From CAIYRG01 sp964494505 (GTDB lineage Bacteria; Pseudomonadota; Alphaproteobacteria; Micropepsales; Micropepsaceae): a stretch of 64,000 nucleotides of DNA. The stretch is taken from the NCBI GenBank assembly GCA_964494505.1, contig CAZBRO010000024.1, positions 20,794 to 84,793 of the forward strand. The letters run 5' to 3'. A program made the translations under genes and the position numbers. Each line of letters opens with the position of its first letter. Within the stretch, counting starts at the first letter, position 1. Shown piece after piece: positions 17,306-25,368 of the stretch. Below the pieces are notes generated by a model. The model saw only the letters and a list, made by a program, of their open reading frames with translations. It did not search any database and was not told the DNA's origin.

Positions 17306-17447
17306 GACCCTCTCCCCGGACAACCTTCGCCCTCGCAATCTTCCTCAGATTCTCGTCAAACTTCTCCATATCGGGATCACACTCAAGGCGGCGGGCGACG
17401 GAGGCGAAGTCGTCTGGCTTCTTTGTCTTTTTGGGTTTGGTTGCCAT
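17292..17447 (-). CDS. Hypothetical cargo protein 1 (51 residues, basic)
   Basis: This short gene encodes a lysine-rich protein starting MATKPKKTKKPDDFASVARR, then ECDPDMEKFDENLRKIARAK. Its ATG overlaps the TAA of the DUF4411 gene by one base (TAATG), so it is translationally coupled and very likely real. Small proteins of this composition sit next to many toxin-antitoxin pairs, but I cannot name the family. A role in DNA binding or in controlling the DUF4411 protein is only inference. Confidence 0.6.
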   Translation of the reverse strand: MATKPKKTKKPDDFASVARRLECDPDMEKFDENLRKIARAKVVRGEGHGGK

Positions 17448-17920
17448 TAAAAACCAAGTTCTTCCAGATATTGCTTGCCCGAAATGCAGTCCACATTTCG
17501 AGCTTTGCAAACATACGGTATCTTTGATTTATGCCGTTTCCCAGTAGCCTTTTCATCCGTGACGACCGAAGCGCCGATCACCTTCGCCCCGGCAATAACA
17601 AAAGGGTCAGCCGGGTTTCCCGTGCCTAGCTGATTAATCAGATTGTGCTGTTCCTGAATGATCCTGACCTCCGCAACCGCCATTGCGTCATAAAGGAGCG
17701 CATCAGAAATAACGAATTCCTTCCGGTATAGCTTCACTCTTGCATGGACCTTAGGAAATTGACTCTTTAATTCGTCCCAGACCTGCCGAACGGTTTTCAA
17801 CCGCCCTTCGGTGATCTCTTTAATGATAGACGGCCAAAAGTTGTCGGAATCACCAAACTGCGCCGCGAAGTTCACTAGGGCGCAAGTATCAATAAGGCGC
17901 GTTTTCTCATTGCTCGCCAT
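17447..17920 (-). CDS. DUF4411 family protein, PIN-like putative toxin
   Basis: The 157-residue protein begins MASNEKTRLIDTCALVNFAA, with an acidic residue at the first beta strand (LIDTCALV). Later acidic positions appear in DALLYDAMAVAEVR and in the DPFVIAGAKVIGASVVTDEK segment. This is the DUF4411 pattern, a PIN-domain-superfamily group expected to be a ribonuclease. Its start overlaps the upstream XRE-ImmA gene by 14 bases. DUF4411 proteins paired with XRE-ImmA/IrrE proteins are a known predicted toxin-antitoxin arrangement. The toxin role is inferred. Confidence 0.82.
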   Translation of the reverse strand: MASNEKTRLIDTCALVNFAAQFGDSDNFWPSIIKEITEGRLKTVRQVWDELKSQFPKVHARVKLYRKEFVISDALLYDAMAVAEVRIIQEQHNLINQLGTGNPADPFVIAGAKVIGASVVTDEKATGKRHKSKIPYVCKARNVDCISGKQYLEELGF

Positions 17921-19064
17921 TCACCGCTTCGGCCCTGCGCTTCTCTATAGTTTCGCGAATAGATTTGAAGTTCGATGGGGAAAGATCAAGGACGCGGGAG
18001 GCTTCAAGCGCAGTGATCTGATTCCTCTCCAAACTGCTGAACACAGTCGCTGGTAAGTTATGTCCCGTCCGAGAAACATATGTGTACTTAAATGGAACAC
18101 GCTCACCCTTTTTCTTTTTCTTCGGCGTGGGCGGGCTTAGTTTACTGGATATGCGTTTGTAAAACCCACTTTCAGCATGACCGAGCTGCTCCAAGCGCAG
18201 CGCCATCTGAGAGATAGTTACGCACAGCTTTGATGCGGCGTAGGCGATTTCATCAATTGTCGGTTCCCGCTTTTTAAGCGTGCTGATGTCGAACACTGCC
18301 TGAATGGCTTCAGGCGGCATTAAAAATGCTGCCGCAAACCGATTGCAGAATGCCTCAACTGAGTTCTTGTTATTCAGATTTGAAATGCCGGCTTGGCGGA
18401 TAAGAAGGTGGGCCAATTCGTGAAACAACGTGAATAGCCGGGCACCGGGAAATTTCTCATTTTGATCAATGACGATAGCAGGAAAATCATTGAAATATAT
18501 ACTTACGCCACGTGTATCGTCTTGCCCGAACGGTTCTACATAAACTGACACACCCATATTTTCGACAAGAACCCGCCATTTGATAAACGCTTGCTCAGCC
18601 GCCATGCCCATCTGATTGACAATAGAAAAGCCTAGCTGCTTTCTAAAGCTCGCCCCCAGTCTTTCAGGGCTTTCGTTTGTTGAGTGGATTGGAAGATTTG
18701 GAGCAATAATATCTGCGTCAGTCTCCGCTAGCGTCGCAAGAGATTCCTGTCTCGCCTCTACGACCCTGATGGATGCGATTGTTTCATATGCGAGGGTCAC
18801 TGAGACGCCATCGAAAGACCGAAAATCCTTCGGGAGCGGTCTATCTGGCGGCTGAGTTGCACGCAGTAGTGTTGCTTCCGGCAACAGATAGATTTCGCCC
18901 ATGCGGCGGAACAAGCCAGCCGTAGGCATCAGTTCTCCAGCTTCGATCTTTTCTATGGTTTCAAAATCACATCCGAGCAAACGCGCCGCATCGCTCACGC
19001 TCAAACGACTTCGTTTGCGTGCCCAGATTATAACGTCTGCAACAACCGGAATGCGTGTGACCAT
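17907..19064 (-). CDS. XRE helix-turn-helix and ImmA/IrrE metallopeptidase protein, putative antitoxin
   Basis: The 385-residue protein has an N-terminal Cro/CI helix-turn-helix (residues about 10-60, LSVSDAARLLGCDFETIEKIEAGE). A central ImmA/IrrE zinc-peptidase domain carries an intact HExxH (FTLFHELAHLLIRQ) and the downstream EAFCNRFAAAFLMP segment that supplies the third ligand. A C-terminal helical region (RNQITALEASRVLDLSPSNF) resembles another DNA-binding helix pair. It would bind the operon promoter and regulate by proteolysis, as family members do. It lies 2 bp after the transposase and overlaps the DUF4411 gene. Lower GC and different codon use from the neighbouring core genes support recent transfer. 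Confidence 0.88.
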   Translation of the reverse strand: MVTRIPVVADVIIWARKRSRLSVSDAARLLGCDFETIEKIEAGELMPTAGLFRRMGEIYLLPEATLLRATQPPDRPLPKDFRSFDGVSVTLAYETIASIRVVEARQESLATLAETDADIIAPNLPIHSTNESPERLGASFRKQLGFSIVNQMGMAAEQAFIKWRVLVENMGVSVYVEPFGQDDTRGVSIYFNDFPAIVIDQNEKFPGARLFTLFHELAHLLIRQAGISNLNNKNSVEAFCNRFAAAFLMPPEAIQAVFDISTLKKREPTIDEIAYAASKLCVTISQMALRLEQLGHAESGFYKRISSKLSPPTPKKKKKGERVPFKYTYVSRTGHNLPATVFSSLERNQITALEASRVLDLSPSNFKSIRETIEKRRAEAVNGEQ

Positions 19065-19066
19065 TC

Positions 19067-20011
19067 CTACGAGTCCAGGTACATCAGCCGCTTTCCTCTC
19101 GCATTACGCAACGCAGTCTCTGTTCTGCTCTCGTCATTAATACCAAGCGCCAGCCGGTTGTTGTACCGGAAGTCGAACTCGGCCAAATAACGGTGCAAAT
19201 GTCTTTCGCCGCAATGCTGATAGATGCCCTTCATGCCGCGTTTGAAGATGCTGAAAAAACCTTCAATCGTATTTGTGTGAGCTTCGCCGCGCCCATATTC
19301 TCCGACACTGTGCCGAACGACTTGATGGTCCGCAAATTCACGGCCGACTTTGACGTAATGACGGGCCTCGTCAGTCATCAGCCTCGCTTCTCGCGCGACG
19401 TTCCTACGAACAATCGGGGCGACAATAGCAGTGCTCAGATCATCAACCACCATGGAACGTGCCTGTCCGCTTTCGCGGTCAACCAGTGCAAGAACTTTGT
19501 GTTTATGTTCATAGCCATGGCGGATCGGCCGATCTTTCTTGCGCCCAATAAACGTCTCGTCCACTTCGACGGCGCTGCCAGTCGTACCGAGAGCAACCAT
19601 TAAGCCGCCTTCGCGCATTGCTTCGCGCAATCGGTGAGCCATAAACCAGGCGCTCTTCAGCGTGCATCCAAGCGTCCGATGAAGTTGATTGCTGGATACG
19701 CCCTTCTTGCTGGAGCACATCAGGAACGCCGCCTGGAACCATAGGTGAAGCGGTAGATGGCTGTCCTCGAAAATGGTGCCGATGCGCACCGTGAACTTGC
19801 CCTTGCAATGGTAGCACTTCCAAAGCCCGTGAATGAGCTTGCCTTCCGGGTTCTTCTTGCTCGCCTTTGTGCGCTGATTTTCGAGCTTTCCAAGCCGGTC
19901 TAGCGCGCCGCAGTGCGGGCATACGGGACCCTCCGGCCACATGATCGCTTCAAGGGCCTTGAAGGCTTCCGCCTCGTCGTAGAACCTGGGATTTGTGAAT
20001 GCGCTTGCCAT
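19067..20011 (-). CDS. IS1595-family transposase
   Basis: The 314-residue protein has an N-terminal zinc ribbon (CPHCGALDRLGK ... WKCYHCKGKFTVRIGT). A DDE-type catalytic domain of ISXO2/IS1595 type follows. Acidic residues appear in AVEVDETFIGRK, ARLMTDEARHYVK and HTNTIEGFFSIFKRGMKG; the N-x-x-E block is the family hallmark. Length is normal and no frameshift is seen, so it should be active. The ATG is only 6 bp from a TAGCTT -10-like box whose TTGACA -35 lies inside the right terminal repeat. Confidence 0.95.
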   Translation of the reverse strand: MASAFTNPRFYDEAEAFKALEAIMWPEGPVCPHCGALDRLGKLENQRTKASKKNPEGKLIHGLWKCYHCKGKFTVRIGTIFEDSHLPLHLWFQAAFLMCSSKKGVSSNQLHRTLGCTLKSAWFMAHRLREAMREGGLMVALGTTGSAVEVDETFIGRKKDRPIRHGYEHKHKVLALVDRESGQARSMVVDDLSTAIVAPIVRRNVAREARLMTDEARHYVKVGREFADHQVVRHSVGEYGRGEAHTNTIEGFFSIFKRGMKGIYQHCGERHLHRYLAEFDFRYNNRLALGINDESRTETALRNARGKRLMYLDS

Positions 20012-20046
20012 GATCTGAAGCTACAGCTTGAGACCGGGTCTGTCAA
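20012..20046 (-). promoter_or_regulatory. Predicted transposon promoter inside right terminal repeat
   Basis: On the minus strand TTGACA (20046-20041) is followed 17 bp later by TAGCTT (20023-20018), and the transposase ATG begins 6 bp after that. Transcription would start at or next to the ATG, predicting a leaderless message covering transposase and cargo. Confidence 0.5.
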
Positions 20047-20059
20047 GTATAATATCGCC
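20034..20059 (-). repeat. Right terminal inverted repeat of the IS1595-family element
   Basis: Inverse partner of 16981-17006 (24 of 26 bp identical). The 8-bp duplication TTGTCGAA follows at 20060-20067. Confidence 0.92.
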
Positions 20060-20243
20060 TTGTCGAAGGGTGAGCTTGTCGAAGGGTGAGACCTGATTGT
20101 CCTCATGCTTCGACAAGCTCAGCATGAGGAGTAGCAAATTTCCTCACCCTGAGCTTGTCGAAGGGTGAGCTTGTCGAAGGGTGAGCTTGTCGAAGGGTGC
20201 GCTAGGTAGCCCTCATGCTTCGACAAGCACAGCATGAGGAGTA
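20060..20243. repeat. CTTGTCGAAGGG repeat array, right part
   Basis: This is the continuation of the array interrupted by the transposon. The block GAGACCTGATTGTCCTCATG... seen at 16880 recurs here, followed by three consecutive GCTTGTCGAAGGGTG units. Removing the element and one TTGTCGAA copy restores an uninterrupted array. Confidence 0.85.
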
Positions 20244-20275
20244 ATAAAATCGAACGTCGCGGGGAGGATAACGCG

Positions 20276-20587
20276 ATGCAGATTTTCGTCTACATGCTCA
20301 GATGCCGCGATGGCTCCTACTATGTTGGCCTGACGCGGGAGGGATTGGACAGGAGGATCAGTGAGCATCAGGAAGGGCGGTTCCAGGGGTATACGCACGG
20401 CCGCCGCCCGGTTGAACTTGTTTGGGCCGAAGAGTTTCAATGGTTGAAGGATGCAATCGAGTGCGAGCGGCGGCTCAAGGGATGGCGGAGAGAGAAGAAG
20501 GAAGCCTTGATAAAGAGAGATTACGAGGCATTGCGCCCGCTATCCAGAACGGCGAAAACCCCTCATCCTTCGACAAGCTCAGGATGA
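20276..20587 (+). CDS. GIY-YIG nuclease superfamily protein (YhbQ/UPF0213-like)
   Basis: The 103-residue protein begins MQIFVYMLRCRDGSYYVGLT, where VYMLRC and YYVGLT stand for the GIY and YIG strands, and continues ERRLKGWRREKKEALI. It matches the small single-domain GIY-YIG endonucleases of unknown role common in proteobacteria. The expected conserved arginine (RISEH) and glutamate (ECERRLKGW) are present. The last seven residues (HPSTSSG) and the stop codon come from a dispersed CTTCGACAAGCTCA repeat, so the native C-terminus has probably been replaced. Confidence 0.82.
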   Translation: MQIFVYMLRCRDGSYYVGLTREGLDRRISEHQEGRFQGYTHGRRPVELVWAEEFQWLKDAIECERRLKGWRREKKEALIKRDYEALRPLSRTAKTPHPSTSSG

Positions 20588-20590
20588 GGA
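20562..20590. repeat. Dispersed palindromic repeat (CCTCATCCT...AGGATGAGG)
   Basis: An inverted repeat CCTCATCCT / AGGATGAGG around TCGACAAGCTC forms the 3' end of the GIY-YIG gene. A decayed copy (CACCCTTCGACCGGTCCAGGATGAGG) follows at about 20640-20668. Confidence 0.75.
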
Positions 20591-20677
20591 AGAAAAGAAG
20601 CGGTGACTGGATGAGAAGCACTTGTGAGCTGCGGGAACCGTCACCCTTCGACCGGTCCAGGATGAGGAAAACGATAG

Positions 20678-21634
20678 ATGCCGTCTGATACGCCTGTCGT
20701 TTCGACTCGCGACGCGCTTGAGTTCTACCGTCGCGGGCGCGTCGAGGAAGCCGAACGCGCCGCCCGCGCAATCCTGGAAGCGCAGCCCTCGAACTTCGAC
20801 GCGCAGCACCTTCTCGGCGTCACGCTTCTGTGGCGGGCTGATTTCGACGGCGCCGAAGCGGCATTCTCCCGCGCGCTTGCCGTCAATCCGCAATCCCGCG
20901 AAGCCAATCTGCATCACGCCGCGTCGCTTCGCTATCTCAAGCGCAGCGAGGAGTCGCTTCGACGTTACGACGAGATCATTGCGGGGAATTCCCAGATCGG
21001 CGAGGCCCATTACGGGCGCGCCTGCGTGATGATCGATCTCGGCCGCGTCGAAGATGCCTGCCAAAGCTACGCCGCCGCGGCGCGCGTGCTGGAAACCGAC
21101 GCCGATCTCTTCAACGATTACGGGATCGCGCTGATGCGGCTTCACCGCTACGAGGAAGCCATCGCCGCCTATGACCGTTCGATTGCGCTCGGGCTGGGCA
21201 AACCGCCGACGCCCACCTATGGCAGGGCCTGGAACAATCGCGGCATCGCGCTGTTCCTCGCCGCCCGGTTCGAGGAATCGGTGGCAAGCTTCAATGCCGC
21301 GCTCGCGGTCGATCCCAATTACATCGAGGCGCTGTATCATCGTGGCGCCGCACTGATGAGCGTATGGGAAACCCAGCAGCAGAACATGAAACTGATTGAC
21401 GATGCGATCGCGAGTTACGACGCGGCGCTGGCGCTGAAACTCGATTTTGCGGAAGCCTTCAACGGACGCGGCATGGCGATGCTGCAGGCCGCGCGCGCAA
21501 AGGAGGGGCTTGCGAGCTTCGACAAGGCGCTGGCGCTGCGGCCCGACTACGAGCCGTCGCAAAAGGGGCGCGAATTGTGCCTGGCGCAGCTCGGGCGCGA
21601 CGCCGCGTACGATCCGCTGAAAGTGCAGCTTTAG
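20678..21634 (+). CDS. TPR-repeat protein
   Basis: The 318-residue protein lacks a signal peptide and is probably cytoplasmic. Tetratricopeptide units run through it, for example EEAERAARAILEAQPSNF, GAEAAFSRALAVNPQS, EEAIAAYDRSIALG, ESVASFNAALAVDPNY and EGLASFDKALALRPDY. Such proteins scaffold others, and the partner is not evident. The gene is 20 bp upstream of the phosphatase-like gene on the same strand and may share a transcript. Proteins of this type often belong to O-GlcNAc-transferase-like TPR groups, but no catalytic part is present. Confidence 0.85.
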   Translation: MPSDTPVVSTRDALEFYRRGRVEEAERAARAILEAQPSNFDAQHLLGVTLLWRADFDGAEAAFSRALAVNPQSREANLHHAASLRYLKRSEESLRRYDEIIAGNSQIGEAHYGRACVMIDLGRVEDACQSYAAAARVLETDADLFNDYGIALMRLHRYEEAIAAYDRSIALGLGKPPTPTYGRAWNNRGIALFLAARFEESVASFNAALAVDPNYIEALYHRGAALMSVWETQQQNMKLIDDAIASYDAALALKLDFAEAFNGRGMAMLQAARAKEGLASFDKALALRPDYEPSQKGRELCLAQLGRDAAYDPLKVQL

Positions 21635-21654
21635 CAACGAAAGGAGCCGCTGCG

Positions 21655-22272
21655 ATGAGGTACACCAATCTCGTTCTCGGAATGCTGCCGCTGTTGGCGG
21701 CGGTTGCGTTTTCGGGGGCTGCGCGGGCACAGATGCTGTCGGGCGCCGCGCTCGTGAATGCGCTCAAGGGCGGCGGCTATGTGCTGGTGATACGGCACGC
21801 GAATGCTCCCGCACAGCCGCCGGCAAAGGACGCGGCCGATCCGGAGAACGTCAAGCTGGAGCGGCAGCTCGATGCGGCGGGGCGCGACTCCGCGCGCGCC
21901 ATGGGCGAGGCCGTCAAGGCGCTTCACTTGCCGCTCGGGGATACGTATGCGAGCCCGACCTACCGGGCGCTCCAGACGGTGAAGCTCGCCGGGCTCGGCA
22001 GCGCGAAGACGATGCCGGAACTGGACGAGGGTGCAGCCGGCATGGCGAGCAACGCCGACGCGGCGCGCGTGAAATGGCTGAAGGCGAAAGCCGCCGAGCC
22101 TCCGCGCGCCGGCACCGATACGGTGATCGTCACGCACGCGCCCAACATCACCGGGACGTTCGGTGTCGATGCCGCGGCGGGCGAGACGCTGGTGCTGAAG
22201 CCGGATGGGAAGGGCGGGGCGACGCAGGTGGCCCGGATCAAGATCCAGGACTGGCCGGGATTGGCGCGGTAG
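21655..22272 (+). CDS. Secreted histidine phosphatase family protein
   Basis: The 205-residue product has a signal peptide (LVLGMLPLLAAVAFSGAARAQ) and then a phosphoglycerate-mutase-like domain. YVLVIRHANAP replaces the usual RHG motif with RHA, still giving the catalytic histidine. The second histidine is in VIVTHAPNITG. A periplasmic phosphatase role is likely and the substrate is unknown. The ATG at 21655 has AAAGGAG 8 bp upstream, which decides the start over longer in-frame options. Confidence 0.85.
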   Translation: MRYTNLVLGMLPLLAAVAFSGAARAQMLSGAALVNALKGGGYVLVIRHANAPAQPPAKDAADPENVKLERQLDAAGRDSARAMGEAVKALHLPLGDTYASPTYRALQTVKLAGLGSAKTMPELDEGAAGMASNADAARVKWLKAKAAEPPRAGTDTVIVTHAPNITGTFGVDAAAGETLVLKPDGKGGATQVARIKIQDWPGLAR

Positions 22273-22297
22273 ACGCCCCCTCCGCCGCTTTGCGACA

Positions 22298-22319
22298 CCT
22301 CCCCCGTAAACGGGGGAGG
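22298..22319. repeat. Palindromic repeat, copy 2 (CCTCCCCCGT/ACGGGGGAGG)
   Basis: The core is identical to the copies at 12465 and 32218. It lies in the 56-bp gap between two convergent genes (phosphatase-like and rodA), so it may end both transcripts. Confidence 0.75.
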
Positions 22320-22328
22320 ATCGATTGT

Positions 22329-23480
22329 TCAAATGATTCCGCTGGAGTGGCGGGGGACGTCGATGCGGCGGTGCACATGCACGCTCATCAAGAGGCCGAA
22401 GCCGAACATCACCGTCATCATCGCCGTGCCGCCATAGGAAAGCAGCGGCATCGGAATCCCCACCACCGGGATCAGGCCCATCACCATCAGGCCGTTGATC
22501 ATGATGTAGAGGAAGAAATTGACCGTGATGCCCATCGCGAGAAGCCGCCCGAACTGACTGCGCGAGCGCATTGCGATGCGGATGCCATGGTAAATCACCA
22601 CCGCCAGCAGCGCCAGCAGCGCCATGGTGCCGAGGAATCCGAACTCTTCCCCGACCATGGTGAAGATGAAATCGGTTTCCTTCTCGGGAAGGAAGTTGAG
22701 GCGGCTCTGCGTCCCCATCAGGAAGCCCTTGCCTGCGATGCCGCCCGAGCCGAGCGCGATCTTGGCCTGGGTGATGTTCCAGCCCGCGCCCAAGGCATCG
22801 AGGTCAGGATTGAGGAACGTCATTACGCGCGCCTTCTGGTAATCGTGGAGCGCAAATTCCCACACCATCGGAACGGCGACCGCGACACCCGCGGCCGTCG
22901 GCGCAATCCACCACCAGGACAGCCCCGCCAGGAAAAGCATCAGCGCGCCGCACAGCGCGAGCAGCGCGGCGGTGCCGAGATTGGGCTGCAGCAGCACGAA
23001 CACCACGGGAAACGCGATCATCGCGAGCGGTATGACCAGCCGGACGGGCCGCGACACCTGGCCCGGTTCTAACCCGTGCAGATAGCGGGCCAGCGCCAGG
23101 ATCATCGCGATTTTCATCAGCTCGGAGGGCTGAAGCTGCAAAGGGCCAAGCTCGATCCAGCGCTGGGCGCCGAGGCCGACACGGCCCGCGACCTCGACGG
23201 CCACCAGCAGCAGCAGCGAGAACGCATAGGCCGGATAGGCAAGCCCCATCCAGACCCGCAAATCCACGCAGCCGACCGCGACCAGAATGAAAAACCCGAT
23301 GACGAAGCGGAGCATCTGCCGCCCCGCCCAAGGCGAGAAGCTTCCGCCCGCCGCCGAATAGAGCATGGCAAATCCGGTGCAGGCGATGAGCGCGATCAAT
23401 CCGATCAGCGGCCAATCGATCTGGACGAGTTTCTGGCGGATCGAGGCGGATGGCGGCTCGCGATAGACATGCACGCTCAT
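22329..23480 (-). CDS. rodA: Rod shape-determining SEDS glycosyltransferase RodA
   Basis: The 383-residue protein has about ten membrane segments and SEDS-family motifs: LGAQRWIELGPLQLQPSEL, MKIAMILALARYLH and LLSYGGTAMM near the C-terminus. RodA polymerises glycan strands for side-wall growth together with PBP2. It overlaps the mrdA stop by four bases (ATGA) and is the last gene of the mreB-mreC-mreD-mrdA-rodA cluster. The start at 23480 was chosen from this overlap; a long open frame upstream is a shadow of mrdA. Confidence 0.95.
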   Translation of the reverse strand: MSVHVYREPPSASIRQKLVQIDWPLIGLIALIACTGFAMLYSAAGGSFSPWAGRQMLRFVIGFFILVAVGCVDLRVWMGLAYPAYAFSLLLLVAVEVAGRVGLGAQRWIELGPLQLQPSELMKIAMILALARYLHGLEPGQVSRPVRLVIPLAMIAFPVVFVLLQPNLGTAALLALCGALMLFLAGLSWWWIAPTAAGVAVAVPMVWEFALHDYQKARVMTFLNPDLDALGAGWNITQAKIALGSGGIAGKGFLMGTQSRLNFLPEKETDFIFTMVGEEFGFLGTMALLALLAVVIYHGIRIAMRSRSQFGRLLAMGITVNFFLYIMINGLMVMGLIPVVGIPMPLLSYGGTAMMTVMFGFGLLMSVHVHRRIDVPRHSSGII

Positions 23481-25360
23481 AGCGAGGCATCCGCGGAATT
23501 GACCGGATAGGCGGTGCGACGGCCGAGGATGTCGCGCTGCTGGGCCAGCAGCAGCGCGTCGCGCGCGAGCGACACCTGGGGATGCGAATCCAGGCCGCCA
23601 TGCTCGATCACCACCGCGCAGGCATAGCGCGGTTTGTCGGCCGGGGCGAAGGCGATGAAGAGGCCGTGGTCGCGCAGCTTCCAAGGCAGGCTTGCGTTGT
23701 TGCGCACGCCGGTCACGCGTTCCTCCGCGCTGATCACACGCACCTGCGCGGTGCCGGTCTTGCCGCCCATGGCAAAGGCCGGATCGGCGATGCGCCATGC
23801 GTAGGCTGTGCCGCCAGGTTCGTTGGCGACCGCGATCATCGCCTGGCGTACCTCGTCGAGCGCGTCCGTCGAGAAGGGAAGGGGCTCAGGATCGGGGCGC
23901 GCGAGGCGTTGGGCGCCCAGCGAATGCACCAGGCGTGGCGTGACCTGCTTGCCGCCCGCCAGACGCGCGGCCAGCACGCAAAGCTGCAATGGTGTCGCGA
24001 GCACATAGCCCTGGCCGATGCCGGCCACCAGCGTCTCGCCCAATTGCCAGGGTTCCTTGAACGTCTTCTGCTTCCACACCCGGTCGGGAATGAAGCCGCC
24101 GCGTTCGCCTGGAATCTCGATGCCGGTGGGCGCGCCCAGGCCGAGCTTGCGGGCAGCCTCCTGCAAGCCGTCGATGCCGAGCTTCAGCGCCACTTGATAG
24201 AAGAAACAATCGCAGGAATATTTGATCCCCTGGCGCACATTCAGCGCACCGTGGCCGCCCTTCTTCCAGCAATGGAAGGCGTGCGAGCCAAGCTCGAACT
24301 GGCCGGCGCAATGGAAGATGGTATCGGGCTCGATCACACCGGCATCGAGGGCGGCCAGCGCAGTCACCGTCTTGAAGGTGGAGCCCGGCGGATAGAATCC
24401 GGCGAGCGGCTTGTTGATCAGCGGCTTGTGGTCGCTCTCGGTCAGTTCCTTCCATTGATCGGGCGTGACCCCGACATTGAAGGCGTTGGGATCGAAACCG
24501 GGCGTTGAGACCAGCGCCAGAAGATCGCCGGTATCGACATCCATCACGGCAGCGCCCGCGCTCTCGTCCTTCAGCCGGTCGTAGAGGAACCCCTGCAGTT
24601 CGCGGTCGATGGTGAGATAGACGTCTTCGCCCTGCCGCCCCGGCTCGTGATCGAGCTCGCGGATGACGCGCCCATAGGCGTTGACCTCGACGCGGCTCGC
24701 GCCCGCATGACCCCGGATTTCGCCGTCGAAGGCTTTTTCCACGCCGCGCTTGCCGATGCGGAAGCCCGGCAGGTCCAGCAGCGGGTCGCCGGACGAATTC
24801 TTCTGCTTGTCATCGGGCGAGACCGCCGCGACGTAGCCGAGCACGTGGGAGAATTCCTCCGCATAAGGATAATCGCGGGTCTCGCCGACATCGGGTTGGA
24901 CGCCGGAGAGATAGGGAAGGTCGAGATTCAGCCGCGCGAAATCGTCCCAGGAGAGATTCTCGGCGACCAGAATGGGCATGAACCCCTTGGCGCCGCGGGC
25001 CTCGCCGATGACGCGAAGCTTGACGCGGTCGGTCAGCGGGATGGCTTCGGCCAGCGCATCGACGGCTGCGGCGACCCCGCCGCGGGTCTGCTCGGGCACG
25101 ATCAGGACGCGATAATTGCGCCGGCTGTTGGCGAGCGCGACGCCGAAGCGGTCGAGGATGCGGCCGCGCTGGGGTGCGAGCAACTTGAAATTGATGCGGT
25201 TCTCTTCGGCCTCGGTGAGGTAGCGGTCGCCGTCGACGATCTGAAGCTGATAGAGCCGGCCGGCGAGAACGCTGAAGACGGCAGCCATGCCGCCGCCGAG
25301 CAGCAATGTGCGCCGCGAGAAGGTCGCGTAGCGGGTCTTGTGCTTGCCCTCAAACGCCAT
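23477..25360 (-). CDS. mrdA: Penicillin-binding protein 2 (elongation transpeptidase)
   Basis: The 627-residue protein has one N-terminal membrane anchor (RRTLLLGGGMAAVFSVLAGR). A pedestal or dimerisation domain follows, then a transpeptidase domain with SxxK in PGSTFKTVTA, the second motif in KYSCDCFFYQ and KTG in MGGKTGTAQV. It cross-links peptidoglycan during cell elongation with RodA. The ATG at 25360 gives a basic cytoplasmic tail before the anchor. It lies 8 bp after mreD. Confidence 0.95.
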   Translation of the reverse strand: MAFEGKHKTRYATFSRRTLLLGGGMAAVFSVLAGRLYQLQIVDGDRYLTEAEENRINFKLLAPQRGRILDRFGVALANSRRNYRVLIVPEQTRGGVAAAVDALAEAIPLTDRVKLRVIGEARGAKGFMPILVAENLSWDDFARLNLDLPYLSGVQPDVGETRDYPYAEEFSHVLGYVAAVSPDDKQKNSSGDPLLDLPGFRIGKRGVEKAFDGEIRGHAGASRVEVNAYGRVIRELDHEPGRQGEDVYLTIDRELQGFLYDRLKDESAGAAVMDVDTGDLLALVSTPGFDPNAFNVGVTPDQWKELTESDHKPLINKPLAGFYPPGSTFKTVTALAALDAGVIEPDTIFHCAGQFELGSHAFHCWKKGGHGALNVRQGIKYSCDCFFYQVALKLGIDGLQEAARKLGLGAPTGIEIPGERGGFIPDRVWKQKTFKEPWQLGETLVAGIGQGYVLATPLQLCVLAARLAGGKQVTPRLVHSLGAQRLARPDPEPLPFSTDALDEVRQAMIAVANEPGGTAYAWRIADPAFAMGGKTGTAQVRVISAEERVTGVRNNASLPWKLRDHGLFIAFAPADKPRYACAVVIEHGGLDSHPQVSLARDALLLAQQRDILGRRTAYPVNSADASL

Positions 25361-25368
25361 TGCCCACC

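Larger units (their letters stand above)
16981..20059 (-). mobile_element. IS1595-family transposon with toxin-antitoxin-like cargo
   Basis: The 3079-bp element is bounded by 26-bp terminal inverted repeats with two mismatches. The left end is GGCGATGTTATACTTGACAG... at 16981, and the right end (read inward) is GGCGATATTATACTTGACAG... ending at 20059. An exact 8-bp direct repeat, TTGTCGAA, flanks it (16973-16980 and 20060-20067). Eight-base duplications and a zinc-ribbon DDE transposase are known hallmarks of the IS1595 family, some members of which carry passenger genes. Inside, all on the minus strand, are transposase, XRE-ImmA protein, DUF4411 protein and two small proteins, with gaps or overlaps of only a few bases. 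The element looks intact and recent, because the duplication is perfect. Confidence 0.93.

Noticed and set aside
16834..20243. Repeat array considered as a CRISPR
   Set aside because: Repeats occur in both orientations with no unique, equal-length spacers and no cas genes; the units are dispersed elsewhere in the window.
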